NCBI RefSeq assembly: GCF_019550795.1
Contig: NZ_CP080545.1
Span: forward strand, 5,056,001 to 5,120,000
Length of the DNA: 64,000 nt
Source: Paenibacillus sp. sptzw28
GTDB taxonomy: Bacteria > Bacillota > Bacilli > Paenibacillales > Paenibacillaceae
Reading direction: 5' to 3'
Part shown: piece after piece, positions 26,588 through 35,155 of the stretch
Numbering within the stretch: the stretch's first letter is position 1
Layout of the letters: every line of letters starts with the position of its first letter
The notes under the pieces: model-generated
What the model was told of the DNA's origin: nothing
Seen by the model: the letters and a program-made list of their open reading frames with translations, nothing else
The model's database searches: none
Position numbers and translations under genes: made by a program

Positions 26588-28396
26588 TTACTCCGTAAGC
26601 TCCAGAAACGTTTGGACATCCGCCGAATTTAATGCCACGGCTTGACGCCAAAACCCGGGCTCATCAAGACGTACTCCCAGATGCTTGAGAGCAAGCTCCT
26701 CCACCGTCATACGGCCTGTATCACGCAGCAGCGCCACATAACGTGCCGCGAATGCCGGACCCTCCTGCTTCGCCAAGGCGTAGATGCCGCTGCTAAACAA
26801 GAAACCGAACGTGTAAGGAAAATTATAGAACGGAGCATCCGTTAAGTAAAAATGCAGCTTGGATGCCCAAAAATGCGGATGAAGCTTGCCGACAGCTCCG
26901 CTGTATGCGTCGTGCTGCGCCTCTTCCATCAGTTTGGACAGCTCCTCGTGACTCACCATACCCTTCCGGCGCTTCTCATAGAATCGTGTCTCGAACAGGA
27001 ACCTGGCATGAATGTTCATGAAAAAGGCAGTCGCTCTCTGGAGCTTGTCATCGAGCAGCGCCAGCTTCTCACCCGGATCATTCGCGGCCTGCAGCGCGGA
27101 ATCGGCGACAATCATTTCGGCAAAGGTGGAAGCCGTTTCAGCCACGTTCATCGCATATTCCTGTGCAAACGGCGGCAAATCGTTCATCACATGCTGATGA
27201 TAAGCATGTCCAAGCTCGTGGGCAAGAGTGGAGATATTCGATGCCGTCCCCGAATACGTCATGAAAATGCGGGTTTCCCTGCTTATCGGAAATGATGTGC
27301 AGAAGCCTCCCGGACGTTTGCCCGGGCGGTCCTCAGCCTCGATCCAACCATCCTTGAACGCTGCCTCCGAGAAATCGGACAGCTCCGGACTGAACTCGCG
27401 GAACCGCTCCACAATGAATGCCGCAGCTTCGTCATAAGGCACGGTACGGCCGGCTGAACCGATCGGAGCCTCAACGTCATGCCAATCCAGCTTCGGTACA
27501 CCAAGAAGCTTTGCCTTGCGCTCAAGATAACGGACGAGCTCGGGTTTCCCTTCGTTCACGGCATCCCACATCGCGGATAGTGTCGCTTCGCTCATCCGGT
27601 TTACAGCCAGCGGCTCCTTGAGCACAGAGCCCCAGCCACGTTTATCGTACAGCTTAAGCCGAAATCCGGCTAATCTGTTCAATGCTTCCGAGCACAGCTC
27701 GGCTTGATCGCCCCACTCCCGTTCCCACTCTGCGAAGGACGCCTCACGAACGCTCCGGTCGGCGTTTGAGAGACGATTGTACATCTGACCGGCCGAGAGT
27801 ATTTTCGTCGAACCGTCAGGCTCTGCGGCTTCAAAACGGGCCCGTGAAACGATTGTATTATAAAGACCTCCCCAGCCGTGATAGCCGTCGACCGCGAGCT
27901 CACCTGCGAGCGCCTCCTGGCTCGGCGGGAGTTTTTCTCTTGCGGCGTTCCGCCGCTCGTTCAACGTAAACGCAAGCGGCGCGATATCGCTTTGCTGCAG
28001 CCAGCTTTGCCACTTCTCTTCGCCGGTCAACCGCAGCTGCTCGTCAAAGCCCGTAAGTGCCGCATTAAACTTTGCCGTCATTGTTTTGATCCGGTCGTTC
28101 AGGCCGATAGCCCGCATATCCTTGACATGCTGAGCGAGCAGACAGGCAACGAATGAGTCGGACTGGCGAAGCCGCAGCAGAATCGATTGAATTGCGTCTG
28201 TCCATCGCGTCAGCTGCTCCTGTGAAGCCAATTCGACGGAGGTAGGCGTAAAACTCCCTTCGAACTGTTTCAGCTCTCCTGTAAGAGCATTAATGTCCGC
28301 TTCCATTCCGCTTAGCTCCGCGGCAAATGCGGGTGACTGCGACCCGCCTGCATACAGCACATCCAAATCCCACTGCATCGGGTACGTTTGTTTCAT
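26588..28396 (-). CDS. pepF: M3-family oligoendopeptidase (PepF/YjbG group)
   Basis: A 602-residue cytoplasmic zinc metallopeptidase degrading short peptides. The zinc motif HELGHAYH is in STLAHELGHAYHQHVM, with the downstream glutamate in NVAETASTFAEMIV. The N-terminal PF08439-type domain and the C-terminal YTFGFLFSSGIYALAK are typical. Length is normal. The ATG at 28396 is preceded by AGAGGAGGAATT. Single-gene unit with its own terminator. Confidence 0.94.
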   Translation of the reverse strand: MKQTYPMQWDLDVLYAGGSQSPAFAAELSGMEADINALTGELKQFEGSFTPTSVELASQEQLTRWTDAIQSILLRLRQSDSFVACLLAQHVKDMRAIGLNDRIKTMTAKFNAALTGFDEQLRLTGEEKWQSWLQQSDIAPLAFTLNERRNAAREKLPPSQEALAGELAVDGYHGWGGLYNTIVSRARFEAAEPDGSTKILSAGQMYNRLSNADRSVREASFAEWEREWGDQAELCSEALNRLAGFRLKLYDKRGWGSVLKEPLAVNRMSEATLSAMWDAVNEGKPELVRYLERKAKLLGVPKLDWHDVEAPIGSAGRTVPYDEAAAFIVERFREFSPELSDFSEAAFKDGWIEAEDRPGKRPGGFCTSFPISRETRIFMTYSGTASNISTLAHELGHAYHQHVMNDLPPFAQEYAMNVAETASTFAEMIVADSALQAANDPGEKLALLDDKLQRATAFFMNIHARFLFETRFYEKRRKGMVSHEELSKLMEEAQHDAYSGAVGKLHPHFWASKLHFYLTDAPFYNFPYTFGFLFSSGIYALAKQEGPAFAARYVALLRDTGRMTVEELALKHLGVRLDEPGFWRQAVALNSADVQTFLELTE

Positions 28397-28585
28397 CCAA
28401 ATTCCTCCTCTTAATTGCTTTGTTCGGCCAGCTCTTCACAAAACTAAGGGACTCAGTGCGTTGCTTTTTTCCCCGTCAGCGGTGTATAACTGAATTATAC
28501 CGAAAGGCTTATCCCTATTTCCAATGTTTAGTGATCGCGTCCATTGCCCTACGACAGCCGCGACGCCATAAGGAGTTGATTTTGC

Positions 28586-28780
28586 ATGTCCAAGCCGCTG
28601 CAGCTTTCACCGGAGACAGCGCTGAAGCTGTCCAAAGAACTGAAGGTGCCCCTCGAGCATTTAATGCATATGCCCAAACATATTTTACTGCAGAAGCTGG
28701 CTGAACTCGCCAAAGAGAACACTGCCTCTTCCGATGCGGGGCACGAACACGACGGTAATGGCAAAGGAGCATCCGATTAG
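28586..28780 (+). CDS. Small conserved-looking protein, function unknown
   Basis: A 64-residue protein. It has an amphipathic helical core (SPETALKLSKELKVPLEHLMHM) and a polar His/Gly-rich tail GHEHDGNGKGASD. TAAGGAG lies about 11 bases before the ATG. The stop codon TAG shares its last base with the next gene's GTG, and AAAGGAG at 28763-28769 sits inside this gene, so the pair is an operon. No family recognised. Confidence 0.7.
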   Translation: MSKPLQLSPETALKLSKELKVPLEHLMHMPKHILLQKLAELAKENTASSDAGHEHDGNGKGASD

Positions 28781-29016
28781 TGATTCCGTTTGAGCGCGCA
28801 TTGCCCTACGATATCATGATGAAGGACGTTTATGTACCGTCCTGTCCATTCTGCGGAGAGGACAACGTGCTGCTTCCGATGCGGCCGGGAGATCTTACTC
28901 TAATTCGCGGCGGCAAAAAGCGGCTTCTCGTCTTTCCTTGCTGCCGCAACCGAGTAACCGTCCTTGATGCCGACCAGGACTATTTACTTACAGATACGAA
29001 TCTGCGTAAAGGATAA
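28780..29016 (+). CDS. Small zinc-ribbon-like protein, function unknown
   Basis: A 78-residue protein with GTG start and SD AAAGGAG ten bases upstream. YVPSCPFCGEDNVLLPMR gives a CxxC knuckle and LVFPCCRNRVTV a second CC pair, suggesting a structural metal site. No named family can be assigned. An internal ATG at 28816 is a less likely start. A terminator shared with the convergent DUF2225 gene follows. Confidence 0.7.
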   Translation: MIPFERALPYDIMMKDVYVPSCPFCGEDNVLLPMRPGDLTLIRGGKKRLLVFPCCRNRVTVLDADQDYLLTDTNLRKG

Positions 29017-29041
29017 TCCCGCCGGTGTAGCAAAGCTGAAT

Positions 29042-29070
29042 AAAGCCGCCCGGAACCACCGGGCGGCTTT
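29042..29070. terminator. Bidirectional terminator
   Basis: AAAGCCGCCCGG-AACCA-CCGGGCGGCTTT is a perfect 12-bp stem flanked by A/T runs, between convergent genes. Confidence 0.88.
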
Positions 29071-29089
29071 AAAACCTTCTCATACCGTT

Positions 29090-29794
29090 TTACGCATTCA
29101 TCCTTGCTTGTTCTTCCTGTACAACCGAGATACTTCCAGAATACTCCTCGCGGAGCAGCTGCCATTGCTCACGGCACGCACGAATCATCGAAGCATCCAC
29201 GATCTTCTTGTCGTTGACGACTCGCGAGAACCATCGCACAGCATCATTCGGCTCTCCAAGCCGCCGGTGCAGCTCCCCGATCAAATACATCAGCTTCGCA
29301 TTGTTCAAGTCGACGCCTTCCGTCTCATAAACCCTGATGTAAGCACCGTGCGCGAACCGCAGGAAGCGCAGCTCCTGTTCATGCTCGCCCACGTACCTGT
29401 ACAGCCATGCTATATGATGCAATATCCCGGCGACGACGCGTTCCTTCTCGCCGACGACTTGCGCGCACAGAAGAGCAAGCTTATAACATTCCAGCGCCTG
29501 CTCCTGCGTGCGGTTTCCGCCGTAGTCACGCATTACCCAATGGGTGCCGATCCGCTCGTAATAGAGCTGCCGCTGCCGGTCCGTTAATTTTTCCGTTCCA
29601 TTCTCCGTCGAAGCGAATCCGCATTTCGGGCATACGCGAACTACATAATAGTCGGGATTAATATCACTTTTGAAGTAGGAGCAAAAATCACTGTCCCGCG
29701 CCGAAGCCTTCTTAAAGCTGGGTCTGACACGCGGGGTTTTGTATGCCGTCTCACAGCAAATGCACATTATCGAGGTCAAATAGAGCGGCTCCAT
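29090..29794 (-). CDS. DUF2225 family protein
   Basis: A 234-residue cytoplasmic protein. CICCETAY and VCPKCGFAS form two CxxC pairs (about 11-60), a zinc-ribbon type arrangement. About 150 helical TPR-like residues follow (YKLALLCAQVVGEKERVVAGILHHIAWLY read in part). This is the DUF2225 family common in Paenibacillus, function unknown. It starts 4 bases after the globin gene and is likely co-transcribed with it. Confidence 0.85.
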   Translation of the reverse strand: MEPLYLTSIMCICCETAYKTPRVRPSFKKASARDSDFCSYFKSDINPDYYVVRVCPKCGFASTENGTEKLTDRQRQLYYERIGTHWVMRDYGGNRTQEQALECYKLALLCAQVVGEKERVVAGILHHIAWLYRYVGEHEQELRFLRFAHGAYIRVYETEGVDLNNAKLMYLIGELHRRLGEPNDAVRWFSRVVNDKKIVDASMIRACREQWQLLREEYSGSISVVQEEQARMNA

Positions 29795-29798
29795 GCAA

Positions 29799-30203
29799 TC
29801 ACGTCTCCTGTTCGTTCGATTCCTTCGTGTTTACAAAATGGTGGGCCGGCGCGGACAGCCGTTCAAGTACGATCCGCTGCAGCTCTTGCGGCAATTCGGT
29901 TTCGGCAAGCGCTTCGCGCATACAATCGAGCCACGCTTCAGCGCGTTCCACTGTAATCTGAAACGGCATATGCCGCCCTCGCATCATCGGGTGGCCATAC
30001 TGATCGGAATAGAGCGACGGCCCTCCGAAAAACTGGGAAAGAAACATGTACTGCTTTTCCATAACCGGCATAATGTCGTCCGGGAAAAGCGGCGCAAGCA
30101 GAGGATGCTTTTGCACTTTAGGGTAAAAGGCCTCCACGATACGTCTTATTCCATCTCCGCCGCCAACTGCCTCATAAATAGTTCTATAGTTATTCATCGT
30201 CAT
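29799..30203 (-). CDS. Truncated hemoglobin, group II (TrHbO/YjbI-like)
   Basis: A 134-residue heme protein for O2/NO handling. The text NNYRTIYEAVGGGDGIRRIVEAF (in part), FFGGPSLYSDQYGHPMMRGRH with the proximal-region histidine, and EAWLDCMREAL with the group-II tryptophan G8 support the call. The ATG at 30203 has GGAG six bases upstream. An ATG at 30215 overlaps that SD. Confidence 0.93.
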   Translation of the reverse strand: MTMNNYRTIYEAVGGGDGIRRIVEAFYPKVQKHPLLAPLFPDDIMPVMEKQYMFLSQFFGGPSLYSDQYGHPMMRGRHMPFQITVERAEAWLDCMREALAETELPQELQRIVLERLSAPAHHFVNTKESNEQET

Positions 30204-30283
30204 ATACATCTCCATTTTGTAGGTCTATTGTATTACTTTTAAATTATTTTTTGCGCCTCGAGACTTATACGGTCAAAACAAAA

Positions 30284-30308
30284 AAAATGCCCTTCTATGG
30301 AGGGCATT
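30284..30308 (-). terminator. Terminator of the small ORF at 30340-30432
   Basis: AATGCCCT-CCATAGA-AGGGCATT is followed on the minus strand by a run of seven or more T. Confidence 0.85.
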
Positions 30309-30339
30309 CGGTCATTAATAGTACGAATAAACAACGGGA

Positions 30340-30432
30340 TCAGCTCTCATAATCCTCTTCGCCGGGAGCCATCAATGACTCTCGGATAACGTATACGAAG
30401 GCGCAAACGAGGATGCCTGCAATAATACTCAT
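30340..30432 (-). CDS. Very small membrane protein (30 residues), unknown function
   Basis: ATG at 30430-30432, TGA at 30340-30342. The peptide starts MSIIAGILVCAFVYVIR, one hydrophobic helix, and ends in an acidic tail PGEEDYES. GAGGTGA lies about 7 bases upstream, an extended -10 promoter lies at 30465-30473, and a strong terminator follows 32 bases downstream. That complete, isolated expression unit is the main reason to believe it. Confidence 0.72.
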   Translation of the reverse strand: MSIIAGILVCAFVYVIRESLMAPGEEDYES

Positions 30433-30464
30433 AAGTCATCACCTCTAGCGTTCGATGTACTGCT

Positions 30465-30473
30465 ATTGTACCA
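30465..30473 (-). promoter_or_regulatory. Extended -10 promoter of the small membrane protein
   Basis: On the minus strand TGG-TACAAT, about 33 bases before the start codon. The -35 region is weak, which the TGn extension compensates. Confidence 0.55.
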
Positions 30474-30646
30474 TACCAATGTCGAAAATAACACTCCATT
30501 TTGCAAGCGTTTTCGAAAATAATTTTCCGATAAAGAGCGGTCCATTCACGATAAATTTTCAGTATTCGCTCTCCCTCTGTGATGTTTGTCCAAATCGGCA
30601 CATATACCGTTAATAGTCCACTATACATCAATTGGAGGAGTCGCTT

Positions 30647-31726
30647 GTGCACATAGTACGATATTTGATCCGTCCGTCCGTGATCCCGGCATGGACCGCC
30701 GTTCTTATTGCCCTGCTTCTTGCCCTGTATCCTTCAGCCGGACTTGAAGCGTCTGTCCGCGGGCTTTCAATCTGGTGGCAGGTGCTCTTTCCGGCGCTGT
30801 TCCCTTTCTTCGTCATTTCGGAGCTGCTGCTCGGCTTTGGGATCGTTCACTTCTTCGGCAAGCTGCTCGATCCCCTTATGCGGCCGCTCTTTCGGCTTCC
30901 GGGCATCGGCGGCTTTGTATTTACTATGGGATATGCTTCGGGATATCCCGTCGGAGCGCGTTTGACCGCCCAACTCTGGGAGCAGCGGCTCATTTCGCGC
31001 GCTGAGGGAGAGCGGCTCGTCGCCTTCACCACGACATCCGATCCGATCTTTCTGATCGGCGCCGTGTCGGTAGGTTTCTTTCATAATGCCGCCCTCGCTC
31101 CGCTTCTTGCAGCCGCCCATTACGGGGGCGGGCTTATCGTCGGGCTCATCATGCGCTTCCATGACCGGAAGGCTCCCGCCTCCTACCAAACCACTTCAGG
31201 CTCCAAAGCGGAAAAGCGTAAATCCCGGATCGCGGAGGCTATTCGGGCAATGCATCAGGCACGGCTGCTCGATGGCCGGACGATCGGCGCACTGCTGCAG
31301 GATGCGATTCAAGCCGCCTTGAAGCTCATGATTGTCGTCGGTGGACTTGTGGTCGTTTTCTCCGTAATCATGGAGCTGCTGACGAAAGCGGGCGCGATTC
31401 ATATACTCTCCGAAGCGATAAGCGGCATGCTGGGAGCAGCCGGTCTTCCCCCCGTCTTATCGTATGCCGTCGTGAACGGCCTCTTCGAAGTAACGCTGGG
31501 AGCGAAAGCCGCAGGAGCTGCAGGGGGAGCCGGCCTTATCCATCAAGCTGCAATCGCCGCCTTCATCCTTTCGTGGGGAGGTCTGTCGGTGCATGCGCAA
31601 ATCGCCAGCCTGCTTAGCCGTACCGACATCAGATACGGGTCTTTTCTGATAGCAAGGCTTCTGCACGGCTGCATAGCGCTTGTACTTGTTTACTTGCTCT
31701 GGAGCCGTCTTGGTCCTTTAGTCTGA
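30647..31726 (+). CDS. ylbJ: Sporulation integral membrane protein YlbJ
   Basis: A 359-residue polytopic protein (about eight helices) of the nucleoside-recognition/Gate-like family needed for spore cortex in Bacillus. Diagnostic text includes LFPALFPFFVISELLLGFG, TMGYASGYPVGARL, TTTSDPIFLIGAVSVGFF and SWGGLSVHAQIAS. The SD TTGGAGGAG ends 8 bases before the GTG at 30647; a TTG at 30632 lies within the SD itself. NAD kinase follows on the same strand. Confidence 0.92.
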   Translation: MHIVRYLIRPSVIPAWTAVLIALLLALYPSAGLEASVRGLSIWWQVLFPALFPFFVISELLLGFGIVHFFGKLLDPLMRPLFRLPGIGGFVFTMGYASGYPVGARLTAQLWEQRLISRAEGERLVAFTTTSDPIFLIGAVSVGFFHNAALAPLLAAAHYGGGLIVGLIMRFHDRKAPASYQTTSGSKAEKRKSRIAEAIRAMHQARLLDGRTIGALLQDAIQAALKLMIVVGGLVVVFSVIMELLTKAGAIHILSEAISGMLGAAGLPPVLSYAVVNGLFEVTLGAKAAGAAGGAGLIHQAAIAAFILSWGGLSVHAQIASLLSRTDIRYGSFLIARLLHGCIALVLVYLLWSRLGPLV

Positions 31727-31791
31727 GATTGTGTTCGTGAACAATTTCCGATATGATCGAACTATCTACTGTTCGGAAGGAGCTTGTATCT

Positions 31792-32589
31792 TTGAACTAT
31801 GTCGTGGTGGACAGAGGCGATCAGCTGTCGCAAGAGCTTGCACAGCGGTTTCATACATTAGCGGCCGAAAACGGTCTGAAAAGGGATGAGGAAACGCCGG
31901 AGATGGTCATTTCAATCGGCGGGGACGGTACCCTTCTTCAAGCGTTTCACACGCATGTGGAACGGGTCTCCGAAGTGGCATTTATTGGCGTTCATACAGG
32001 GCATCTGGGCTTCTTCGCCGATTGGCAAGCCGACGAACTGGACGAACTGGTCAAGATGATGGCGAACAATGAGCCCAGAATCGTCCGTTATCCGATTGCG
32101 CAAATCGAATTGGATACGGACACAGGACTTACGACTCACTTTGCACTCAATGAATTTACACTCAAAGGCGTTGACAATACGCTCGTGGCCCAGATCGACA
32201 TTAACGACGAGCTGTTCGAAATGTTCCGGGGCGACGGAATCGTCGTGTCCACTCCCTCGGGCAGCACGGCATATAACAAAAGCGTCGGGGGCGCCGTCAT
32301 TCACCCTTCGATTGAGTCGCTTCAGATTGCCGAGATCGCATCCATTAACAATCGGGTATATCGTACGCTCGGCTCATCCGTTGTACTGCCGCAGCATCAT
32401 CATTGCGACATCATTTCGCGCAAGGAGCAGCGGTTGCAGCTTTCGTTCGATCACTTAAACATTACAAGAAACGATATCCGGTCGATCCGTTGCAGCGTCG
32501 CCGGCCACAAGATCTGCTTTGCCCGGTACCGTCCGTTCACTTTCTGGAACCGGGTACGGGAAGCGTTTCTAGGATATGAAGTGAAATAA
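31792..32589 (+). CDS. nadK: NAD kinase
   Basis: A 265-residue enzyme phosphorylating NAD to NADP. GGDGTLL (in VISIGGDGTLLQAFH), HTGHLGFFADW, ALNEFTLKG, STPSGSTAYNKSVGG and the C-terminal FARYRPFTFW are family hallmarks. The start is the TTG at 31792: AAGGAG (31777-31782) is well spaced, and the resulting length matches the 266-residue Bacillus enzyme. An ATG at 31753 would add 13 residues and bury the SD. Confidence 0.95.
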   Translation: MNYVVVDRGDQLSQELAQRFHTLAAENGLKRDEETPEMVISIGGDGTLLQAFHTHVERVSEVAFIGVHTGHLGFFADWQADELDELVKMMANNEPRIVRYPIAQIELDTDTGLTTHFALNEFTLKGVDNTLVAQIDINDELFEMFRGDGIVVSTPSGSTAYNKSVGGAVIHPSIESLQIAEIASINNRVYRTLGSSVVLPQHHHCDIISRKEQRLQLSFDHLNITRNDIRSIRCSVAGHKICFARYRPFTFWNRVREAFLGYEVK

Positions 32590-32591
32590 TA

Positions 32592-34331
32592 ATGAAACTG
32601 TTTCGCGCTTACCTGCAGTTCGTGAAGCCGTACAAGTGGATTATCGCGGTGACGATCCTCATCGGGGTGATCAAGTTCTCCATCCCTCTGACGCTGCCGC
32701 TCTTTATTAAATACGTCGTTGATCAGGTCCTTCTTGCGGATTTGTCCAACGCGGAGAAAATGAACAAACTGCTTCGCGCGGTCGGTCTTGCCTTCGTGCT
32801 CTTTGTTATCGTCCGCTATCCGGTAGAATATTTCAGGCAGTATTTCGCCCAATTGACGACGAGCAGAGTATTATTCGACCTCCGCAACAAGCTGTACAGC
32901 CACCTGCAGCAGCTCTCCGTGCGGTTTTACCAGAACCGCAAGTCCGGTGAAATCATTTCCCGGATGATGAACGATGCCGAACAGACCAAGTCGCTTGTCG
33001 AGACAGGACTGATGAACGTTTGGCTCGATATGTTCACACTGCTCATTGCGCTTGCCATCATGTTCAATATGAACGTGATGCTGACGTTTGTAGCCATTGC
33101 GATTCTTCCGTTCTACGGATATGCGGTGAAAAAGCTGTACAAGAGATTGCGCGCCTACTCCCGCTCCCGTTCACAGTCCCTTGCCGAGATGCAGGGCTAT
33201 CTGAACGAGCATGTTAACGGAATTCCCGTGGTCAAAAGCTTCACGCTCGAAGCTTACGAGCAGCAGCAGTTCAGCACCCGCAACAGAAAGTTCCTTGACC
33301 GCGCCTTCGCGCTGACAAGGTGGAACGCCCTGACGCAATCGATTACGAATACCCTGACCGAAATCGCTCCACTGCTTGTTCTTGCCTGCGGCGGGTATCT
33401 CGTTATTAACAAAGGATTGACATTAGGCGAATTCGTTGCATTTTATGGCTATTTGGACCGGCTTTACGCGCCGCTCCGCAGGCTCGTCAACTCCTCGACA
33501 GAGCTGACGCAAGCGGCCGCATCACTCGAGCGTGTCATGGAGCTGCTGAATGAAAAACCGGAAATCCGTGATGAGCCCGGGGCAGTCGCCATGGAGTCCG
33601 TACGCGGGGATATCGAATTCCGGAATGTTTCTTTTCGTTATCTGGATGAAGGAGAATGGGTCCTTGACGGGATTGATTTAAAGATCCCTCAAGGGCATAC
33701 GGTGGCGCTGGTCGGGATGAGCGGCGGCGGCAAATCGTCTCTGGTCAGCCTCCTGGCGCGGTTCTATGATATCCAGGAGGGGCGGATAACCATAGACGGC
33801 CGCGATATCCGCAGCGTGACACAACAAAGCTTGCGGTCTCACATCGGGATGGTGCTGCAGGATAACATATTGTTCAGCGGCTCGGTGCGGGAGAATATTT
33901 TGCTCGGCAATCCTGAAGCGTCTGAAGCGGAAGTAATCGAAGCCGCTAAACGGGCCAATGCGCATCAATTTATTCTGGCGCTCCCCCACGGCTACGACAC
34001 AGAAATCGGTGAACGAGGGGTTAAGCTGTCCGGCGGACAGAAGCAGCGCATCGCCATTGCCCGGGTATTCCTGAAAAATCCGGCTATTCTTGTCCTTGAC
34101 GAGGCTACGTCGGCTCTGGATCTCGAATCGGAGCATGCGATACAAGAATCGCTTGCGGAACTCGCGCAGAACCGCACAACGCTCGTAGTCGCGCACCGGC
34201 TCTCAACGATAACCCATGCCGACGCCATCGTGGTTGTAGTAAACGGCTCAATCGTGGAGCAGGGCACACACAGCGAGTTGATCGCCAGAGAAGGCCCGTA
34301 CTCCAGACTTTATAATGTTCAGCATTTATAA
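32592..34331 (+). CDS. ABC exporter, half-transporter with fused membrane and ATPase domains
   Basis: A 579-residue protein: six-helix type-1 exporter domain (residues 1-310), then an ATPase with Walker A GMSGGGKSS, Q-loop VLQDNILFSG, signature LSGGQKQRIA, Walker B ILVLDEATSALD and H-loop VAHRLST. It would work as a homodimer exporting lipids or drugs, as in the MsbA/BmrA/YfiB group. It starts 2 bases after the nadK stop (TAATAATG), so it is translationally linked. Substrate unknown. Confidence 0.93.
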   Translation: MKLFRAYLQFVKPYKWIIAVTILIGVIKFSIPLTLPLFIKYVVDQVLLADLSNAEKMNKLLRAVGLAFVLFVIVRYPVEYFRQYFAQLTTSRVLFDLRNKLYSHLQQLSVRFYQNRKSGEIISRMMNDAEQTKSLVETGLMNVWLDMFTLLIALAIMFNMNVMLTFVAIAILPFYGYAVKKLYKRLRAYSRSRSQSLAEMQGYLNEHVNGIPVVKSFTLEAYEQQQFSTRNRKFLDRAFALTRWNALTQSITNTLTEIAPLLVLACGGYLVINKGLTLGEFVAFYGYLDRLYAPLRRLVNSSTELTQAAASLERVMELLNEKPEIRDEPGAVAMESVRGDIEFRNVSFRYLDEGEWVLDGIDLKIPQGHTVALVGMSGGGKSSLVSLLARFYDIQEGRITIDGRDIRSVTQQSLRSHIGMVLQDNILFSGSVRENILLGNPEASEAEVIEAAKRANAHQFILALPHGYDTEIGERGVKLSGGQKQRIAIARVFLKNPAILVLDEATSALDLESEHAIQESLAELAQNRTTLVVAHRLSTITHADAIVVVVNGSIVEQGTHSELIAREGPYSRLYNVQHL

Positions 34332-34347
34332 ATAGTAGCTTAATTTT

Positions 34348-34396
34348 TTGAACAAAGAGTGCGATGTTCTCCTTAGAGATCATCGCACTCTTTGTT
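34348..34396. terminator. Long stem-loop between convergent genes
   Basis: GAACAAAGAGTGCGATG pairs perfectly with CATCGCACTCTTTGTTC (17 bp). There is no clean T-run, but the stem itself holds T- and A-rich ends. Confidence 0.65.
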
Positions 34397-34404
34397 CGTT
34401 ATAT

Positions 34405-35136
34405 TCATTTTCGGTTCGGCTGCTGCGTTTGCTTAGATTTTCCCGTCGTTTCTGCAGCCGCTGCGACCGGCGCTTTCGGCGCGGTGAAATGCGGCTTTCT
34501 CTGTCGGTTGCTTCGGCTCCGGTCTTGACCGTTTTGCGTCCGATCCTGCTGGTTGTCTGTACCCATTTGCTGCTGCCGGCCCGCTTCTTTATCGCGGTCC
34601 CGGTCTTTACCGAGTGACTTGCGGGAATCTTTTATTTGTTCTTTATCCGCATCCTTACGTGAATGACGGTGATATTCGCGCTTCTGGTGCTCCCGCACAA
34701 TACGGGGTGTGGTGCGGACCTCCTGGCCGTCTTCTTGGCCTTGGGCATCCGCTGCCCCTACCGCTCGGGCTGGCATGTCGAATGGGTCATCTATCCCTTC
34801 AAACAATTCGGATGAATCGAAATCATCGAAATCGGAATCCTCGCCGTCTCCCGAACCTTTGACGCCAGGCTGACGTTGGAGAACAAAATAAGCGCAGCCA
34901 AAATTGCAGTATTCGTTAATATAATCAAGCATTCCGGAAAAAGCGCTGTCGCGCGAGACTTTCGGGTGATTGTCGCGGAAGAACCCTTTAAGTCTCAGCT
35001 GATTGTAGCCCCAATCTCCGATGACGTAATCGTAGCGTTCCAGCACATCGCTGTACCGTTCGCGGAACGCGTCGGGATTCCATCCGTCTTTATGCTCGTG
35101 AATTAGTTCATAGGTTCTGCCGCTGATATGAATCAA
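34405..35136 (-). CDS. yutD: YutD family protein (DUF1027) with long charged tail
   Basis: A 243-residue protein. Residues 1-90 are the YutD domain (GRTYELIHEHKDGWNPDAF, GDWGYNQLRLKGFF). The rest is a low-complexity tail: an acidic block EDSDFDDFDSSELFEG, then a Lys/Arg/Asp/Gln-rich segment ending in an Ala/Pro/Thr/Gln stretch. Bacillus YutD stops soon after the domain. The start is TTG at 35136 with GGGGAG five bases upstream, giving MIHISGRTYE as in relatives. It follows lipA by 19 bases, as in Bacillus. Confidence 0.87.
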   Translation of the reverse strand: MIHISGRTYELIHEHKDGWNPDAFRERYSDVLERYDYVIGDWGYNQLRLKGFFRDNHPKVSRDSAFSGMLDYINEYCNFGCAYFVLQRQPGVKGSGDGEDSDFDDFDSSELFEGIDDPFDMPARAVGAADAQGQEDGQEVRTTPRIVREHQKREYHRHSRKDADKEQIKDSRKSLGKDRDRDKEAGRQQQMGTDNQQDRTQNGQDRSRSNRQRKPHFTAPKAPVAAAAETTGKSKQTQQPNRK

Positions 35137-35155
35137 GGGTGCTCCCCACTCCTTC

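Noticed and set aside
28541..28812. CATTGCCCTACGA present twice (near 28542 and 28799)
   Set aside because: One copy is coding and one is not, with unrelated flanks; most likely chance.
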